From Ornithinimicrobium laminariae (GTDB lineage: Bacteria > Actinomycetota > Actinomycetes > Actinomycetales > Dermatophilaceae), in NCBI RefSeq assembly GCF_019457945.1, contig NZ_JAHZSU010000001.1:577538-641537 (forward strand): a stretch of DNA of 64,000 nt, in the 5' to 3' direction. Below the pieces are notes generated by a model, which ran no database searches, had not been told where the DNA came from, and saw only the letters and a list, made by a program, of their open reading frames with translations. This document shows, one piece after another, positions 17,812-26,214 of this stretch. How positions within the stretch are numbered: the stretch's first letter is position 1; each line of letters begins with the position of its first letter. Position numbers and translations under genes: made by a program.

Positions 17812-17826
17812 CCCGCTACGGGGCTA
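17809..17826 (+). terminator. Hairpin over the FmdB stop codon
   Basis: TAGCCC / GGGCTA, six pairs, loop GCTACG, beginning at the TAG stop. It is immediately followed by a much longer hairpin at 17833-17896. No T-run. Confidence 0.4.
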
Positions 17827-17832
17827 TCCACA

Positions 17833-17896
17833 GCCCCGCGCGTTGACGCCCCGCCTGCACAGCGGCCACCTTCATAGTGGCCGCGCAACGCGGGGC
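17833..17896. repeat. Long two-part hairpin between the FmdB and SAF genes
   Basis: Outer arms GCCCCGCGCGTTG (17833-17845) and CAACGCGGGGC (17886-17896) pair with a two-base bulge. Inner arms GCGGCCAC (17862-17869) and GTGGCCGC (17877-17884) pair perfectly around CTTCATA. This is more elaborate than a usual terminator and ends 16 bp before the next start codon. It could be an attenuator, a transcript-end structure or a dispersed repeat. Confidence 0.55.
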
Positions 17897-17912
17897 TTCA
17901 TACGTTTTTGGT

Positions 17913-18542
17913 ATGTCAGAACGCGCCTCTCGCAACGCCCATCCCCGGAGCCGTCCCCGCTTCTTTCAGGCAAGCTCAGTGCGCCGCGGCCTGGCAGCCG
18001 TCTGCGTTGCCATTGCTGCCTGGCTCGCGTTTTCAGCACTAGGCAGCGCCGCGGTTGAGGATGCAACTTCTGTCGTGGTTGTTGCCGCGAACGTTCCGGC
18101 TGGCACCTCTCTCTCCGAAGACGACCTCATTGTCGAGGCACGCCCTATTGATGATCAGCCCAACGGGGCAATTGTTGACCCCAACGAGGCCATCGGCGCA
18201 ACTACTTCTCATCCCCTTCAAAGCGGGGAGATTCTGACCGCCTTAGACCTCAGTTATCGGGACTGGTTGGACGAAGGTCAGCTAGCTATCTCGGTGCCTG
18301 TGGCCGACCCGCTAATCTTGCGGGCCGCGGAGCCGGGCCAGCGAGTTGATGTCTGGACCGCCGGACTGCCCGAGCCACTGGCCCAAGATGCTCTGGTGCT
18401 CGGCCAGTCCGCACCGACGGAAGCGCCTGCGCTGCTCATTGCGGTGGATGTTGTTGCAGCGCAGCACCTCTCAACCCACGGACTCTCCGCGACAACGGCA
18501 ATCGTTGCTATCCGATCCAATAGCCCAACTCCCAGCGAATAG
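17913..18542 (+). CDS. SAF-domain (CpaB/RcpC-like) exported protein
   Basis: 209 aa from ATG 17913. A basic N-terminus and one membrane helix (GLAAVCVAIAAWLAFSALG) are followed by an extracytoplasmic SAF domain (VVVVAANVPAGTSLSEDDLIVEA...HPLQSGEILTALDL) and a RcpC-like domain (LAISVPVADPLILRAAEPGQ, VDVWTAG). SAF proteins of this type are pilus-assembly-like, but actinobacterial copies next to FmdB and mscL stand alone and their role is unknown. The start lies within the sequence GTTTTTGGTATG, with no Shine-Dalgarno. Confidence 0.82.
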   Translation: MSERASRNAHPRSRPRFFQASSVRRGLAAVCVAIAAWLAFSALGSAAVEDATSVVVVAANVPAGTSLSEDDLIVEARPIDDQPNGAIVDPNEAIGATTSHPLQSGEILTALDLSYRDWLDEGQLAISVPVADPLILRAAEPGQRVDVWTAGLPEPLAQDALVLGQSAPTEAPALLIAVDVVAAQHLSTHGLSATTAIVAIRSNSPTPSE

Positions 18543-18759
18543 CCATGTGATCCATAGCACAGGCACAGCCAAACGGAACCCATTTCCCCAGGTCATACGC
18601 TTGGTAGCGGTTGGTGTTTCCCAGATCACATTGGCGACCCGCGAAATCAGTTGAGATCTCTACTATGTTACCGAGTGGTTCGCGACGCGCTCTGCGTTGG
18701 CGATAGACCATCACCCCCAACGTTGCGGGCACAAGTTTGCCCCACCGATAGGAATCAGC

Positions 18760-19161
18760 ATGCTCAAGGGCTTCAAAGAATTCATCATGCGCGGAAACAT
18801 CGTGGACTTGGCTGTTGCCGTCGTCATCGGTTCCGCCTTCGCCGCAGTTGTCGACGTCGTCGTCAGCGCGGTCATTACCCCGCTGCTCAACTCACTCGGT
18901 GGCGCCGAGTCCGAGGGCCTTGGCTTCCGGATCATTTCCGACAACGCCGCAACCTACATGGACTTCTCGGCCATCATCAACGCCCTGATCGTCTTCGTGA
19001 TGACCGCCGCTGTCGTCTACTTCGCCATCGTGATGCCGATGAACAAGTTGCAGGAGCGTCGCGCTGCTGGCAAGGAGCCGGAGCCCGAGGCAGTCGCAGA
19101 AGACGTCGCCGTCCTGCGCGAGATCCGCGACATGCTGGCCAAGAACAACGGTCAGATCTGA
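18760..19161 (+). CDS. mscL: Large-conductance mechanosensitive channel MscL
   Basis: 133 aa from ATG 18760, with AGGA upstream. The pentameric pore opens under membrane tension to release solutes. The N-terminal amphipathic helix and first pore helix MLKGFKEFIMRGNIVDLAVAV carry the FIMRGNIVDLAV signature, followed by SAVITPLLN. The second helix is in FSAIINALIVFVMTAAVVYFAIV. The charged cytoplasmic helix includes EVAVLREIRDML-like residues (EDVAVLREIRDMLAKN). Length is normal. A strong terminator sits 75 bp downstream inside the converging gene. Confidence 0.95.
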   Translation: MLKGFKEFIMRGNIVDLAVAVVIGSAFAAVVDVVVSAVITPLLNSLGGAESEGLGFRIISDNAATYMDFSAIINALIVFVMTAAVVYFAIVMPMNKLQERRAAGKEPEPEAVAEDVAVLREIRDMLAKNNGQI

Positions 19162-19179
19162 TCTAGCAAGACCTGTGAC

Positions 19180-19395
19180 TCACTCCCAGTGCGGCGGGCG
19201 TTGATCCTGCCACCACTGGTCTGAGCCAGCACTTCGGCCCGGCCCATCCTTCTTGGATGCGGCCGGGCTTTTGCGTGCCGCTGGCAGGTCCGCTGCTTCG
19301 GCATCCACCAACTCCGATCGGTCCTGCTCGGCCACGCCATCGGTCGCCGGAGCAACCACCCGGCGGTGGCGGCGCTTGCGCTTCGATGAAGTCAC
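19180..19395 (-). CDS. Small conserved basic/acidic protein downstream of the helicase-like gene
   Basis: 71 aa. It starts at ATG 19395, overlapping the stop of the 1194-aa gene by 4 bp (ATGA), so it is probably coupled. N-terminus KRKRRHRRVV is strongly basic; the C-terminus ends SDQWWQDQRPPHWE. Actinobacteria often encode a small protein ending in RPPHW beside such genes (recalled, not checked). No function is known. The mscL terminator lies antisense within it. Confidence 0.7.
   Translation of the reverse strand: MTSSKRKRRHRRVVAPATDGVAEQDRSELVDAEAADLPAARKSPAASKKDGPGRSAGSDQWWQDQRPPHWE
19237..19272 (+). terminator. Intrinsic terminator for mscL, inside the converging small gene
   Basis: GCCCGGCC-CATCC-TTCTT-GGATG-C-GGCCGGGC followed by TTTT: a 13-bp stem with one bulge and a T-run on the plus strand. 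It fully overlaps the coding sequence 19180-19395 on the other strand. Confidence 0.85.
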
Positions 19396-22300
19396 GACGG
19401 CCTCCGGTTCGAGGCCTCTCGCACCAGCGCAACCAATCGGGCCACTTCGCGCGCCGGATCACGGAAAAGGTCACGGCTGCGCGCGCGGGTATGCACCCAG
19501 CCCAGCCGCATCAGTTGATCGTGGCGTAGTCGGAACTCGTCCCGACCTGGCGTTGCCTTCAATGGCTCCAAATCGGTGTCCACAGCCACCAGCAGCCTGC
19601 CTGGTCGAGCCGGATCCTCGATGCCCAGCGGCACCGCATACCGGCCATCTCCCACTGCGTGACGCACCGCGAACCCTTCGGCGGCTAGACGCTTGCCCAG
19701 GTCAGCCAGCAAGGCTGGCACTTCAGCATCAGCATCACCCGGCAAACGCGGCTGGAAGACCTCGCGGAGCAGGTCCGCCCCCGCGTTGCGCGGCCAAGAC
19801 GTGGTTGGGTCGGTGGTGACAAAGTCGACGGTGCCCCGGGCTGCCGAAAGCATGGTGACGATGTCCTCGGAGTCGACGGTGTGTCCATCTCCAGAGTTAG
19901 CCCCAGGCATACCAACCCAGACGATGTGGTCGCGGACTTGGCCTGCCCATCGGCGGGCCTCCACCACAAAGAACTGCTCGACGGCGTCCTCGGCCAGCGC
20001 GGGGTGGCTGACACCCTCGCGGACCAGGCGCTCCCGCAACGCCACGTGGAGCGCTGGCAGGAAACGAGGGCCATCGACCAAGATGCCTACCGAGTCCTGG
20101 GGCCTGCGGCTTAGGTGCCGAAGCAATGCCTCGACTGTTTCCTCGGGCAAGCCAGTTGGGCTATCGGAGACAACCACATTGGCTCGAGGACTACGCAAGA
20201 CCCCCGGGTGAGCCTCAAGCGTTTGGCCAGGCCGGGCCTTCTCCACGATTTTCGCCAACGGAGCAACCAACCGCTGATCCTTGGCCCGGTAGTGAGTGCT
20301 GAAGGTGTAGGTCGGCAACAGGTCAGCGGCATCATCAAGCAACGACGTGAGCGGCTCATCGCCCGGCAAAACGTCCTCAACGCTGACGTGGAAGGCCATG
20401 GGACGAGGGCGCAGACTGTCGCCAGCAATAATCGTTTGCTCACCGTGGCTGATGGCTGCAATGCAATGTGCGGTGCGCGTGCGCCCGGCATGCTCGACGA
20501 TCGTCACTTTCACCGAGAAGCGCTCAGGAATCGTCGCCGGAACGACCAGTGGGCTACCTACGAGAGCTGGGCGCAGTGCCTTCACGACGTCCGGGCTGCG
20601 CTCCAAGACAGCGCGCAAATCATGCTCGTGCGCGTCGGCTGCGGCATAGAGGGCCTTGACCTGGGAGGGGTTTTTGGCGACGACCCGTTGCAACTTGCGG
20701 TGCAAGGACCTCTGCACCCGCGCGCGGTTGCGACGCAACTGCTCACGGTCGGCTCGGCGCAACGCCTTGGCCGCATCAACTTGGTCTTCTCCACTGAGCG
20801 TCGAGCCGTCATCAGCGCTCTCGAGGTAGTCCAGCAGCGAGGCGTAAAAGATGAGGTCGACTTCGGCGTTGACGTCCTCAGCGGTGATGCCACGTTTGGC
20901 CAAGTCGTCAATCAACGGGCCAAGCCCCTGGTCACGCAGCGGCTGCAACATAATGTAGGCCGAGGCCGTGACCGGCAACCGGTCAGCCCGGGCATCCAGG
21001 CGCAGCAAGCGCTCAAGGAGCAAATCGAGGTGTGTGGTCATAACGTCTTGGCCACTGGGGGTTGGCTTAAGCACCGTGGCCAGCCACACCAAGTCACGGT
21101 GGATCGGCATGAATTGCTCGCTGGCTTGCTCCCATTGAACCGGGGTGTTCGGCGGGGCGGCCCTGCCCGCCAGCTCTTCCCACTCTGCTCGCTCATCGCG
21201 GGCTGCCTTCACCCGCACTGCGAGGTCAGCTGGCGGCACTCCTGGGCGCAGGAGCCCGCGCACTTGCCGCTTAAGGCGAGTCCGCAACAGCGCACCTGGC
21301 CGGTCTGCGGCATTGTCACTAGTGGCGCGCACCAGGTCATCGAGCGGAGCTTCGTAAATTTCGGCTCGGAAGACATCCAGCGTTTCGTAAACGCGGCCCA
21401 TCAGGTTGACTCTGGCCCGCCACTGATCGAGGTTGAGCGGCGCTGGTAAGCCCGCCTTCTTGCATACCTGATCAATCTCTTGCCTGGCCTGGACTAGGTC
21501 AGACATCACGAGCGACTTCACGATCGCAGCCGCACGCTCAGCATCCTCCGGAGACTGCAGGGCAGCCCCAAACCACGGGTCTTCCATCCGCCCGCGCTGC
21601 CAGACACCAACCTCGGCAGCCTCGGTCAGCGTGTCCCGCAACTGGGTCAGCCGATCCGGCGTCAACGACTTCAGGACCGGCGTTTCCAAGCGGACATGGG
21701 AAAGCGGCGGGTGCGGCAAACCGTTGAGTCCGGCCACGGCAGACTCCGTCTGAGCCAGCGACAAGCCCCACGGCGCATGCTTGGTATGCATCTGCGACTC
21801 GTGCTCGATCAAGCGAGCCTGAGCCTGGCGCCAGGTTGGCAGCGGGTCTTCGGGAAACTGAGGCTCGGGGGCATCAATGGACCGCTTGAGTTGGTCGGCC
21901 AGCGACTGGATCGCGATCCGGGCACGTCGCGGGTCTTCTGGCAGATCGAGGACAACCTCGCCGAGACCGACATAGGCCAGGCGGCGTTGCAAAGCATCAA
22001 TAGCAGGGCGTTCTTCGCTCACGACCAGCGCGGTGTGGCTTTGAGCCAACGCTCCAGCAACGATATTGGTGATCGTTTGAGTCGCACCCGTGCCCGCAAC
22101 CGTGTCGATCAGAATGCTGCCGCCATGGGAGGCAACATCGATCGTGCGACGCTGCTCAGCGTCAGCGTCGAGAACAATGAGCTCGTTGGCCAGGTCGTTT
22201 GCGCGATTGTCGTCGGGGTCGACTGTCCGCTGCCGCACATCCACCCCGGCAAGCGACGCGATCATCGGGTGCTTCGCCAGGGCGACCGGGCTGCCAAACA

Positions 22301-22976
22301 GGTTGGCGGCCAGCGACAGCTTGGCCCACGGGAAGTTGCTGATGACCAGGTTTGGGCCGATGCCAAAACCTGGAACCTCGGCGCAGATATCCTCCAGTCG
22401 CTCATAGACGGCGCGGGGGTCAAAGCCACCGTTAGCCGTCGCGAGCGCTGTGAGTGCGTGCGGGTCGAACTGCAACTTGTAGACGTCTTCAAGGCAGTGC
22501 AACAGAGCGGGATTAAACACCACGTCTTCGTCGAGTTGAATCGTGTAGTCGCTGCCAGCCTGGTCGACCGGGTGGATCTTGCAACGGCGCAGCATCACGG
22601 GAGCGCGCGGGACCTTGAGGACCTGCTTAGGGATGCTCCACGTGGCCATGCCGACGGCGATAAAGCTCGTCGTCATGCCGTGCTCGCGGCGCAATTCGAT
22701 AGACTTGCCGCGGATGGCTGCCAGCCGGTCGCGAGCTTCAGCGAAGGCAACATGCTCCCGGACTAGGCCGGAGAGGCGCGTGGGGCTGCCAGTCAGCAGT
22801 CGCGCCACTCCCCCTGGGTGGGCAACCGTCAGGTCAAAGGTGCCGAGCGGCAGCTCACGGTGCCAGAGCAGGGTGTTGCTGGGGCCTCCCATGGCCTTAA
22901 CTTGCTGATACCAATCCTGCTGGGCAGCGTGGACGGCGGCGATCCGGTCATCGGTTTCGTCGGCAGGAGGAGTCAC
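19392..22976 (-). CDS. Large helicase-like protein with degenerate P-loop and nuclease-like C-terminus
   Basis: 1194 aa. The N-terminal third resembles superfamily-1/Upf1-like helicase proteins of actinobacteria (LLWHRELPLGTFDLTVAHPGG, TWSIPKQVLKVPRAPVMLR). The expected Walker A appears as DTVAGTGATQTITNIV: the usual GTGK lysine is Ala298, although the following QT and the spacing are kept. The middle is helical and charged. Near the C-terminus there are helicase-like stretches (RDHIVWVGMPGANSGDGHT) and a final REase/VSR-like domain of the MTES_1575 kind (VAVDTDLEPLKATPGRDEFR, DQLMRLGWVHTRARSRDLF). ATP hydrolysis is doubtful. The protein may be a nucleic-acid-binding or nuclease factor. It is followed by a coupled 71-aa gene. 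Confidence 0.7.
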   Translation of the reverse strand: MTPPADETDDRIAAVHAAQQDWYQQVKAMGGPSNTLLWHRELPLGTFDLTVAHPGGVARLLTGSPTRLSGLVREHVAFAEARDRLAAIRGKSIELRREHGMTTSFIAVGMATWSIPKQVLKVPRAPVMLRRCKIHPVDQAGSDYTIQLDEDVVFNPALLHCLEDVYKLQFDPHALTALATANGGFDPRAVYERLEDICAEVPGFGIGPNLVISNFPWAKLSLAANLFGSPVALAKHPMIASLAGVDVRQRTVDPDDNRANDLANELIVLDADAEQRRTIDVASHGGSILIDTVAGTGATQTITNIVAGALAQSHTALVVSEERPAIDALQRRLAYVGLGEVVLDLPEDPRRARIAIQSLADQLKRSIDAPEPQFPEDPLPTWRQAQARLIEHESQMHTKHAPWGLSLAQTESAVAGLNGLPHPPLSHVRLETPVLKSLTPDRLTQLRDTLTEAAEVGVWQRGRMEDPWFGAALQSPEDAERAAAIVKSLVMSDLVQARQEIDQVCKKAGLPAPLNLDQWRARVNLMGRVYETLDVFRAEIYEAPLDDLVRATSDNAADRPGALLRTRLKRQVRGLLRPGVPPADLAVRVKAARDERAEWEELAGRAAPPNTPVQWEQASEQFMPIHRDLVWLATVLKPTPSGQDVMTTHLDLLLERLLRLDARADRLPVTASAYIMLQPLRDQGLGPLIDDLAKRGITAEDVNAEVDLIFYASLLDYLESADDGSTLSGEDQVDAAKALRRADREQLRRNRARVQRSLHRKLQRVVAKNPSQVKALYAAADAHEHDLRAVLERSPDVVKALRPALVGSPLVVPATIPERFSVKVTIVEHAGRTRTAHCIAAISHGEQTIIAGDSLRPRPMAFHVSVEDVLPGDEPLTSLLDDAADLLPTYTFSTHYRAKDQRLVAPLAKIVEKARPGQTLEAHPGVLRSPRANVVVSDSPTGLPEETVEALLRHLSRRPQDSVGILVDGPRFLPALHVALRERLVREGVSHPALAEDAVEQFFVVEARRWAGQVRDHIVWVGMPGANSGDGHTVDSEDIVTMLSAARGTVDFVTTDPTTSWPRNAGADLLREVFQPRLPGDADAEVPALLADLGKRLAAEGFAVRHAVGDGRYAVPLGIEDPARPGRLLVAVDTDLEPLKATPGRDEFRLRHDQLMRLGWVHTRARSRDLFRDPAREVARLVALVREASNRRPS

Positions 22977-23047
22977 ACCTTCGAGATTAACGACTCAACC
23001 TGCATGGTGGCCGTAGGGCGTGGCCGGATCACGAGTGAAGTTCGTGA

Positions 23048-23384
23048 AATCTTGCGCCAAAGCCCTTTTCTGCAAGCTCACTCATCGATGGGGGACTTTC
23101 CAGCGCTGGCCTAGCCTCCGTGGATGCCCACCTAGCCGTGTGCAGCGCCTGCACCAACTTCGTCGACCAGTTGCGCGCCACAATCAACCTCCCGCAGGAA
23201 ACGCCTGGCATCGAGATCGCCAATGACCTCCGCGACGCTCTTTCGGAGGCCCTGGCCACGTTGAACGACGCAGGAACCGCTGAGTTTGCCGCGCAGGACC
23301 ACACCGAGGCTATGAGTCTGGCCCACAGGAAGGCGAGTGGGTCAAGGAGCCCACCGCTTGGCCCGGCGAGAACAAGATCTTGAG
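23048..23384 (+). pseudogene. Remnant of zinc-finger anti-sigma factor (zf-HC2 type)
   Basis: From about 23084 the plus strand reads LIDGGLSSAGLASVDAHLAV and then CSACTNFVDQLRATINL, the H-xxx-C-xx-C anti-sigma zinc-finger pattern. A helical stretch IEIANDLRDALSEALATLND follows. There is no start codon with a ribosome site in frame: a stop lies at 23045-23047 and the usual N-terminal Cys region is missing. The frame ends at 23383. It is directly followed, in a different frame, by a sigma-factor relic. Confidence 0.65.
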
Positions 23385-23640
23385 TTCGGCTGCCGAGCTC
23401 GACACCAACGAGTTGTATCCAATCGTCGACAAGGCAATCGGCCAGTTGACCGACCGACAGCAGTAGATCATCACCTTAATCGACCTGCAGAGCAGCGACG
23501 TCGGAGAAGCAGCCGACATGCTGGGGACCTCGCTGGCCGACGTGCGCGCCGACTTGGACGCCGCCCCAATGCACGTGCGTGGCGTGCTGGACTCCTACTT
23601 GATGGGCAGCGAAGCAACCGGATTTTCGGTGTGGCAGGGG
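23320..23640 (+). pseudogene. Remnant of ECF sigma factor C-terminus (region 4) with in-frame stop
   Basis: The frame from 23320 reads GEWVKEPTAWPGEN, then AIGQLTDRQQ, TAG at 23464-23466, then IITLIDLQSSDVGEAADMLG and DLDAAPMHVRGVLDSYL. This is the sigma region-4 layout (LPxRQR-VVTLRD-...-LG-S...-VR..L..YL). Regions 1-3 are absent. The order anti-sigma then sigma is the reverse of the common arrangement and suggests rearrangement. The end overlaps the converging MFS gene. Confidence 0.65.
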
Positions 23641-24884
23641 TGACGCAAGGTGTATGCGCCCAGCAAGAGTGTCACCCCAGCCATCAAAGTGGCGAGATAA
23701 CCAAAGCCGAGCACCGCAACAATCACCCCGGCGAGCGCGCCACCACTGGCGCCAGCGAGCCCCATCACGACATCTGAAGCGCCTTGGGCTGAGGCCCGCT
23801 CCCCCACTGGAACTGCAGCGGAGAGTTGAGCAGAGCCAGCAACCATCGTGCACGACCAGCCCAGACCCAACAGCACGAGGCCCGCGGTCAGGTTGATCGA
23901 GAAGCCGGTGGCTGACAGCCCTGCGAAGGCACATGAAGCCAACAAAATCGCAACTCCCAGCAGGATGACCCGCCCTGAGCCGATGCGGTCGGTGAGGTAT
24001 CCGACGACCGGGCTGAGGGCATACATGCCAATGATGTGCATCGAGATGACAAAGCCGATTACTTCGATCTGAGCCCCGCCGTGCGCCATGTGAATCGGCG
24101 TCATCACCATGATCGAGATCATCACGATGTGCCCGGCGGCAATGGCGATAGCACCCGTTCGAGCCGGGGCATTGCTGCGCAGGACGCGAATCCCCTCAGC
24201 GACCGAGCCCCTTGAAGCCTTGGGGTCAGCGGGGACGTCGACTTCCGCCAGCGCTCGGGCCGTCAGCAGCGGGTCAGGGCGCAGCGAGACCATCAGCAAG
24301 ACCATGGCAAGCAAGAAACCGACAGCGCTAATCGCCCACGGTCCAGCCAATTTGGGCAGGTCAAAGCCGGTTGCTAGGCCAGCGCCGAAGCCAATGAGGT
24401 TGGGGCCGGCGGCTGATCCGATCGTGGCAGCCCACACCACCAGACTCAGTTGCAATCCGCGCCGGCTCGGCGGGGCCAGGTCCACCGCAGCAAACCGCGA
24501 TTGGCTGTTAGCCGTTGTTGAGGCACCAAAAAGGAAAGTGCCAGTCAGCAACAGAGCGAAACTGCCGGTGGCGGTAGCAAATAACGCAAGGCCCGCGCCG
24601 ACGGTGCCCACCGCATACGAAATGACGAGGCCGATTCGGCGGCCCCGACGAGCCATCAGTGACACGATCGGGATGGTCAACAGTGCTCCACCCAGCACCT
24701 GGCTGGTGTTGGCCAGGCCCGACAGCGCATCGTTGCCACTGATCTCCGCGGCGATCACCGAAGCCACAGCAATGCCGCTTGCGACGCCGACCCCGCCGAA
24801 AATTTGGGATGCCATGAGGGTGCCAACGATGCGGCGTTGAACAACAGGGAGCTCGGCCTGGGTGGGCAAGGTGCGTGCGGTCAC
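23595..24884 (-). CDS. MFS transporter
   Basis: A 429-aa, about 12-helix permease. Loop motif ARRGRRIGLVISYAVG between helices 2 and 3 is the MFS signature, repeated in the second half as YLTDRIGSGRVILLG. The second-half stretch HIIGMYALSPVVGYLTDRI is typical of drug/metabolite exporters. Substrate unknown. The ATG overlaps the stop of the LysR gene by 4 bp (ATGA), so regulator and pump form a two-gene operon. The 3' end overlaps the sigma relic. Confidence 0.88.
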   Translation of the reverse strand: MTARTLPTQAELPVVQRRIVGTLMASQIFGGVGVASGIAVASVIAAEISGNDALSGLANTSQVLGGALLTIPIVSLMARRGRRIGLVISYAVGTVGAGLALFATATGSFALLLTGTFLFGASTTANSQSRFAAVDLAPPSRRGLQLSLVVWAATIGSAAGPNLIGFGAGLATGFDLPKLAGPWAISAVGFLLAMVLLMVSLRPDPLLTARALAEVDVPADPKASRGSVAEGIRVLRSNAPARTGAIAIAAGHIVMISIMVMTPIHMAHGGAQIEVIGFVISMHIIGMYALSPVVGYLTDRIGSGRVILLGVAILLASCAFAGLSATGFSINLTAGLVLLGLGWSCTMVAGSAQLSAAVPVGERASAQGASDVVMGLAGASGGALAGVIVAVLGFGYLATLMAGVTLLLGAYTLRHPCHTENPVASLPIK

Positions 24885-25822
24885 GGGCTTAGTGTCTCAG
24901 GCGCCGGACGCTCAATCGGATGACCCTCGCGATCCCATACCGAGCGAATTAGACCCAGGGCAGCATGGATAGCTGGGCGGCGCTCGCTCGCGTCCCGGTG
25001 GACGGCAAAGATGCGCCGCGTCGGTGCTCCTACGACCGGCAGCGTGACCACTCCGGGCGGCAATGTGCCCCGACCCAGACGGGGCAACAGTGAGACACCG
25101 AAACCTTCAGCAACCAGCATGACCCGGCCGTTGATGTCTTCGACCGTCGCACCAATCCGGTAGGGGATGTTCCGTGAGTCGAGGGCATCGAGGAGCCAGT
25201 CACTAAAAACGCCAGGCGTGTCATCGATCCAGACCTGATCGTGCAGGTCAACCGGGTCAACTCCATCTGGGCCGACCGGGACATCGAGCGCTGACGAAGC
25301 CACTACGTCAACCGCGTCCAGCCCGACTGGCCAGACCTTCACCCCGTCCCGCATCGGCACATGCTTGTCTGTCCAGTCGTGGATAACGGCAAGGTCGACA
25401 TCACCACGCCTGACCGCCGCCACCGACTCCTCAGGACTCATCTCCCGGAGCGTCAACTCAACCTCGGGGTATGTCTTGGCACAGGCTGCGGCGACCGGCA
25501 CCAGGAGGCCGCGCATCGCCGAAGGAAAGCCTGACAAGACCAGCGAACCGGTCACTTTGCGCTGCAGGCCCTCCAACTCAGCCCGAGCGCTCTCATCGAG
25601 TTGCCGCATCTGCTGGGCCAACCCGACCAGCACGTATGCGGCTTCGGTCGGTGCGTTGGCCCGGCCCCGACGCGCCATGATTGGCTGGTGAACCTCACGC
25701 TGCAGGCGCGCCAACTGCTGGCTCACCGCGGACGGCGTGTAGCCAAGCCGATCGGCTGCTGCCAGCACGGTTCCCTCTTCGACGACCGCTTGCAGAGTCG
25801 CCAGATGCTCAGGATTAAACAT
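24881..25822 (-). CDS. LysR-family transcriptional regulator
   Basis: 313 aa. The N-terminal winged helix-turn-helix reads EHLATLQAVVEEGTVLAAAD and LGYTPSAVSQQLARLQRE, followed by a C-terminal ligand-binding domain (VTGSLVLSGFPSAMRGLLVP, RRGDVDLAVIHDW). It is the first gene of an operon with the MFS transporter, so it likely controls the pump and itself. The coinducer is unknown. No clear T-N11-A box was identified upstream with confidence. Confidence 0.92.
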   Translation of the reverse strand: MFNPEHLATLQAVVEEGTVLAAADRLGYTPSAVSQQLARLQREVHQPIMARRGRANAPTEAAYVLVGLAQQMRQLDESARAELEGLQRKVTGSLVLSGFPSAMRGLLVPVAAACAKTYPEVELTLREMSPEESVAAVRRGDVDLAVIHDWTDKHVPMRDGVKVWPVGLDAVDVVASSALDVPVGPDGVDPVDLHDQVWIDDTPGVFSDWLLDALDSRNIPYRIGATVEDINGRVMLVAEGFGVSLLPRLGRGTLPPGVVTLPVVGAPTRRIFAVHRDASERRPAIHAALGLIRSVWDREGHPIERPAPETLSP

Positions 25823-25962
25823 GTAGCAATTCTTACATTTTTAGTGCAGAAGCGGTGACTTGTGCTTAATCCATAGGCGTAGCAACCTAAAGGCAGATCA
25901 ACCGGTGGGTAACTATCGGGAGATCGTCCAAACATCCAAAATTCTTCGAGGAGGTCCTCCAC

Positions 25963-26127
25963 ATGATCGCTACATTCGCACTCATCGCCCTGTCCATCGC
26001 CGCGCTCTACGCCATCGGCCAGGTCAACGGGGCCACCACGGCACTCGTTCCCAGCATCACCAACGGCGTCAAGAACGTCGCCACGGTTGGCGCCGGCTAC
26101 CGCCCGGTTGAGCACATCCGCGGCTGA
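25963..26127 (+). CDS. Small single-pass membrane protein
   Basis: 54 aa from ATG 25963. A strong ribosome site, GAGGAGGTCC, sits eight bases upstream. The N-terminal helix is TFALIALSIAALYAIG, followed by a Thr/Val/Ala-rich segment and a polar end (YRPVEHIRG). Codon use is like the neighbours and a strong terminator follows, so it is probably real. No family recognised. Divergent from the LysR gene. Confidence 0.7.
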   Translation: MIATFALIALSIAALYAIGQVNGATTALVPSITNGVKNVATVGAGYRPVEHIRG

Positions 26128-26143
26128 TTAAGCGCCAGATTAA

Positions 26144-26180
26144 AGAGTGGGCCCACACCGTCTCGATGTGGGCCCACTCT
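26144..26180 (+). terminator. Strong terminator
   Basis: A perfect 14-bp stem AGAGTGGGCCCACA / TGTGGGCCCACTCT with a 9-nt loop, 17 bp after the small membrane gene and 35 bp from the converging ACT-domain gene. It can serve both. Confidence 0.85.
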
Positions 26181-26214
26181 TGTGTGATCGCTGCGCCGCT
26201 ACTGCGCTGGAGCC

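Noticed and set aside
20115-21449. 444-aa plus-strand open frame
   Set aside because: Antisense shadow of the 1194-aa helicase-like gene; composition is Arg/Val-rich with no domain.
21696-22766. 356-aa plus-strand open frame
   Set aside because: Also antisense to the helicase-like gene; no ribosome site and no recognisable domain.
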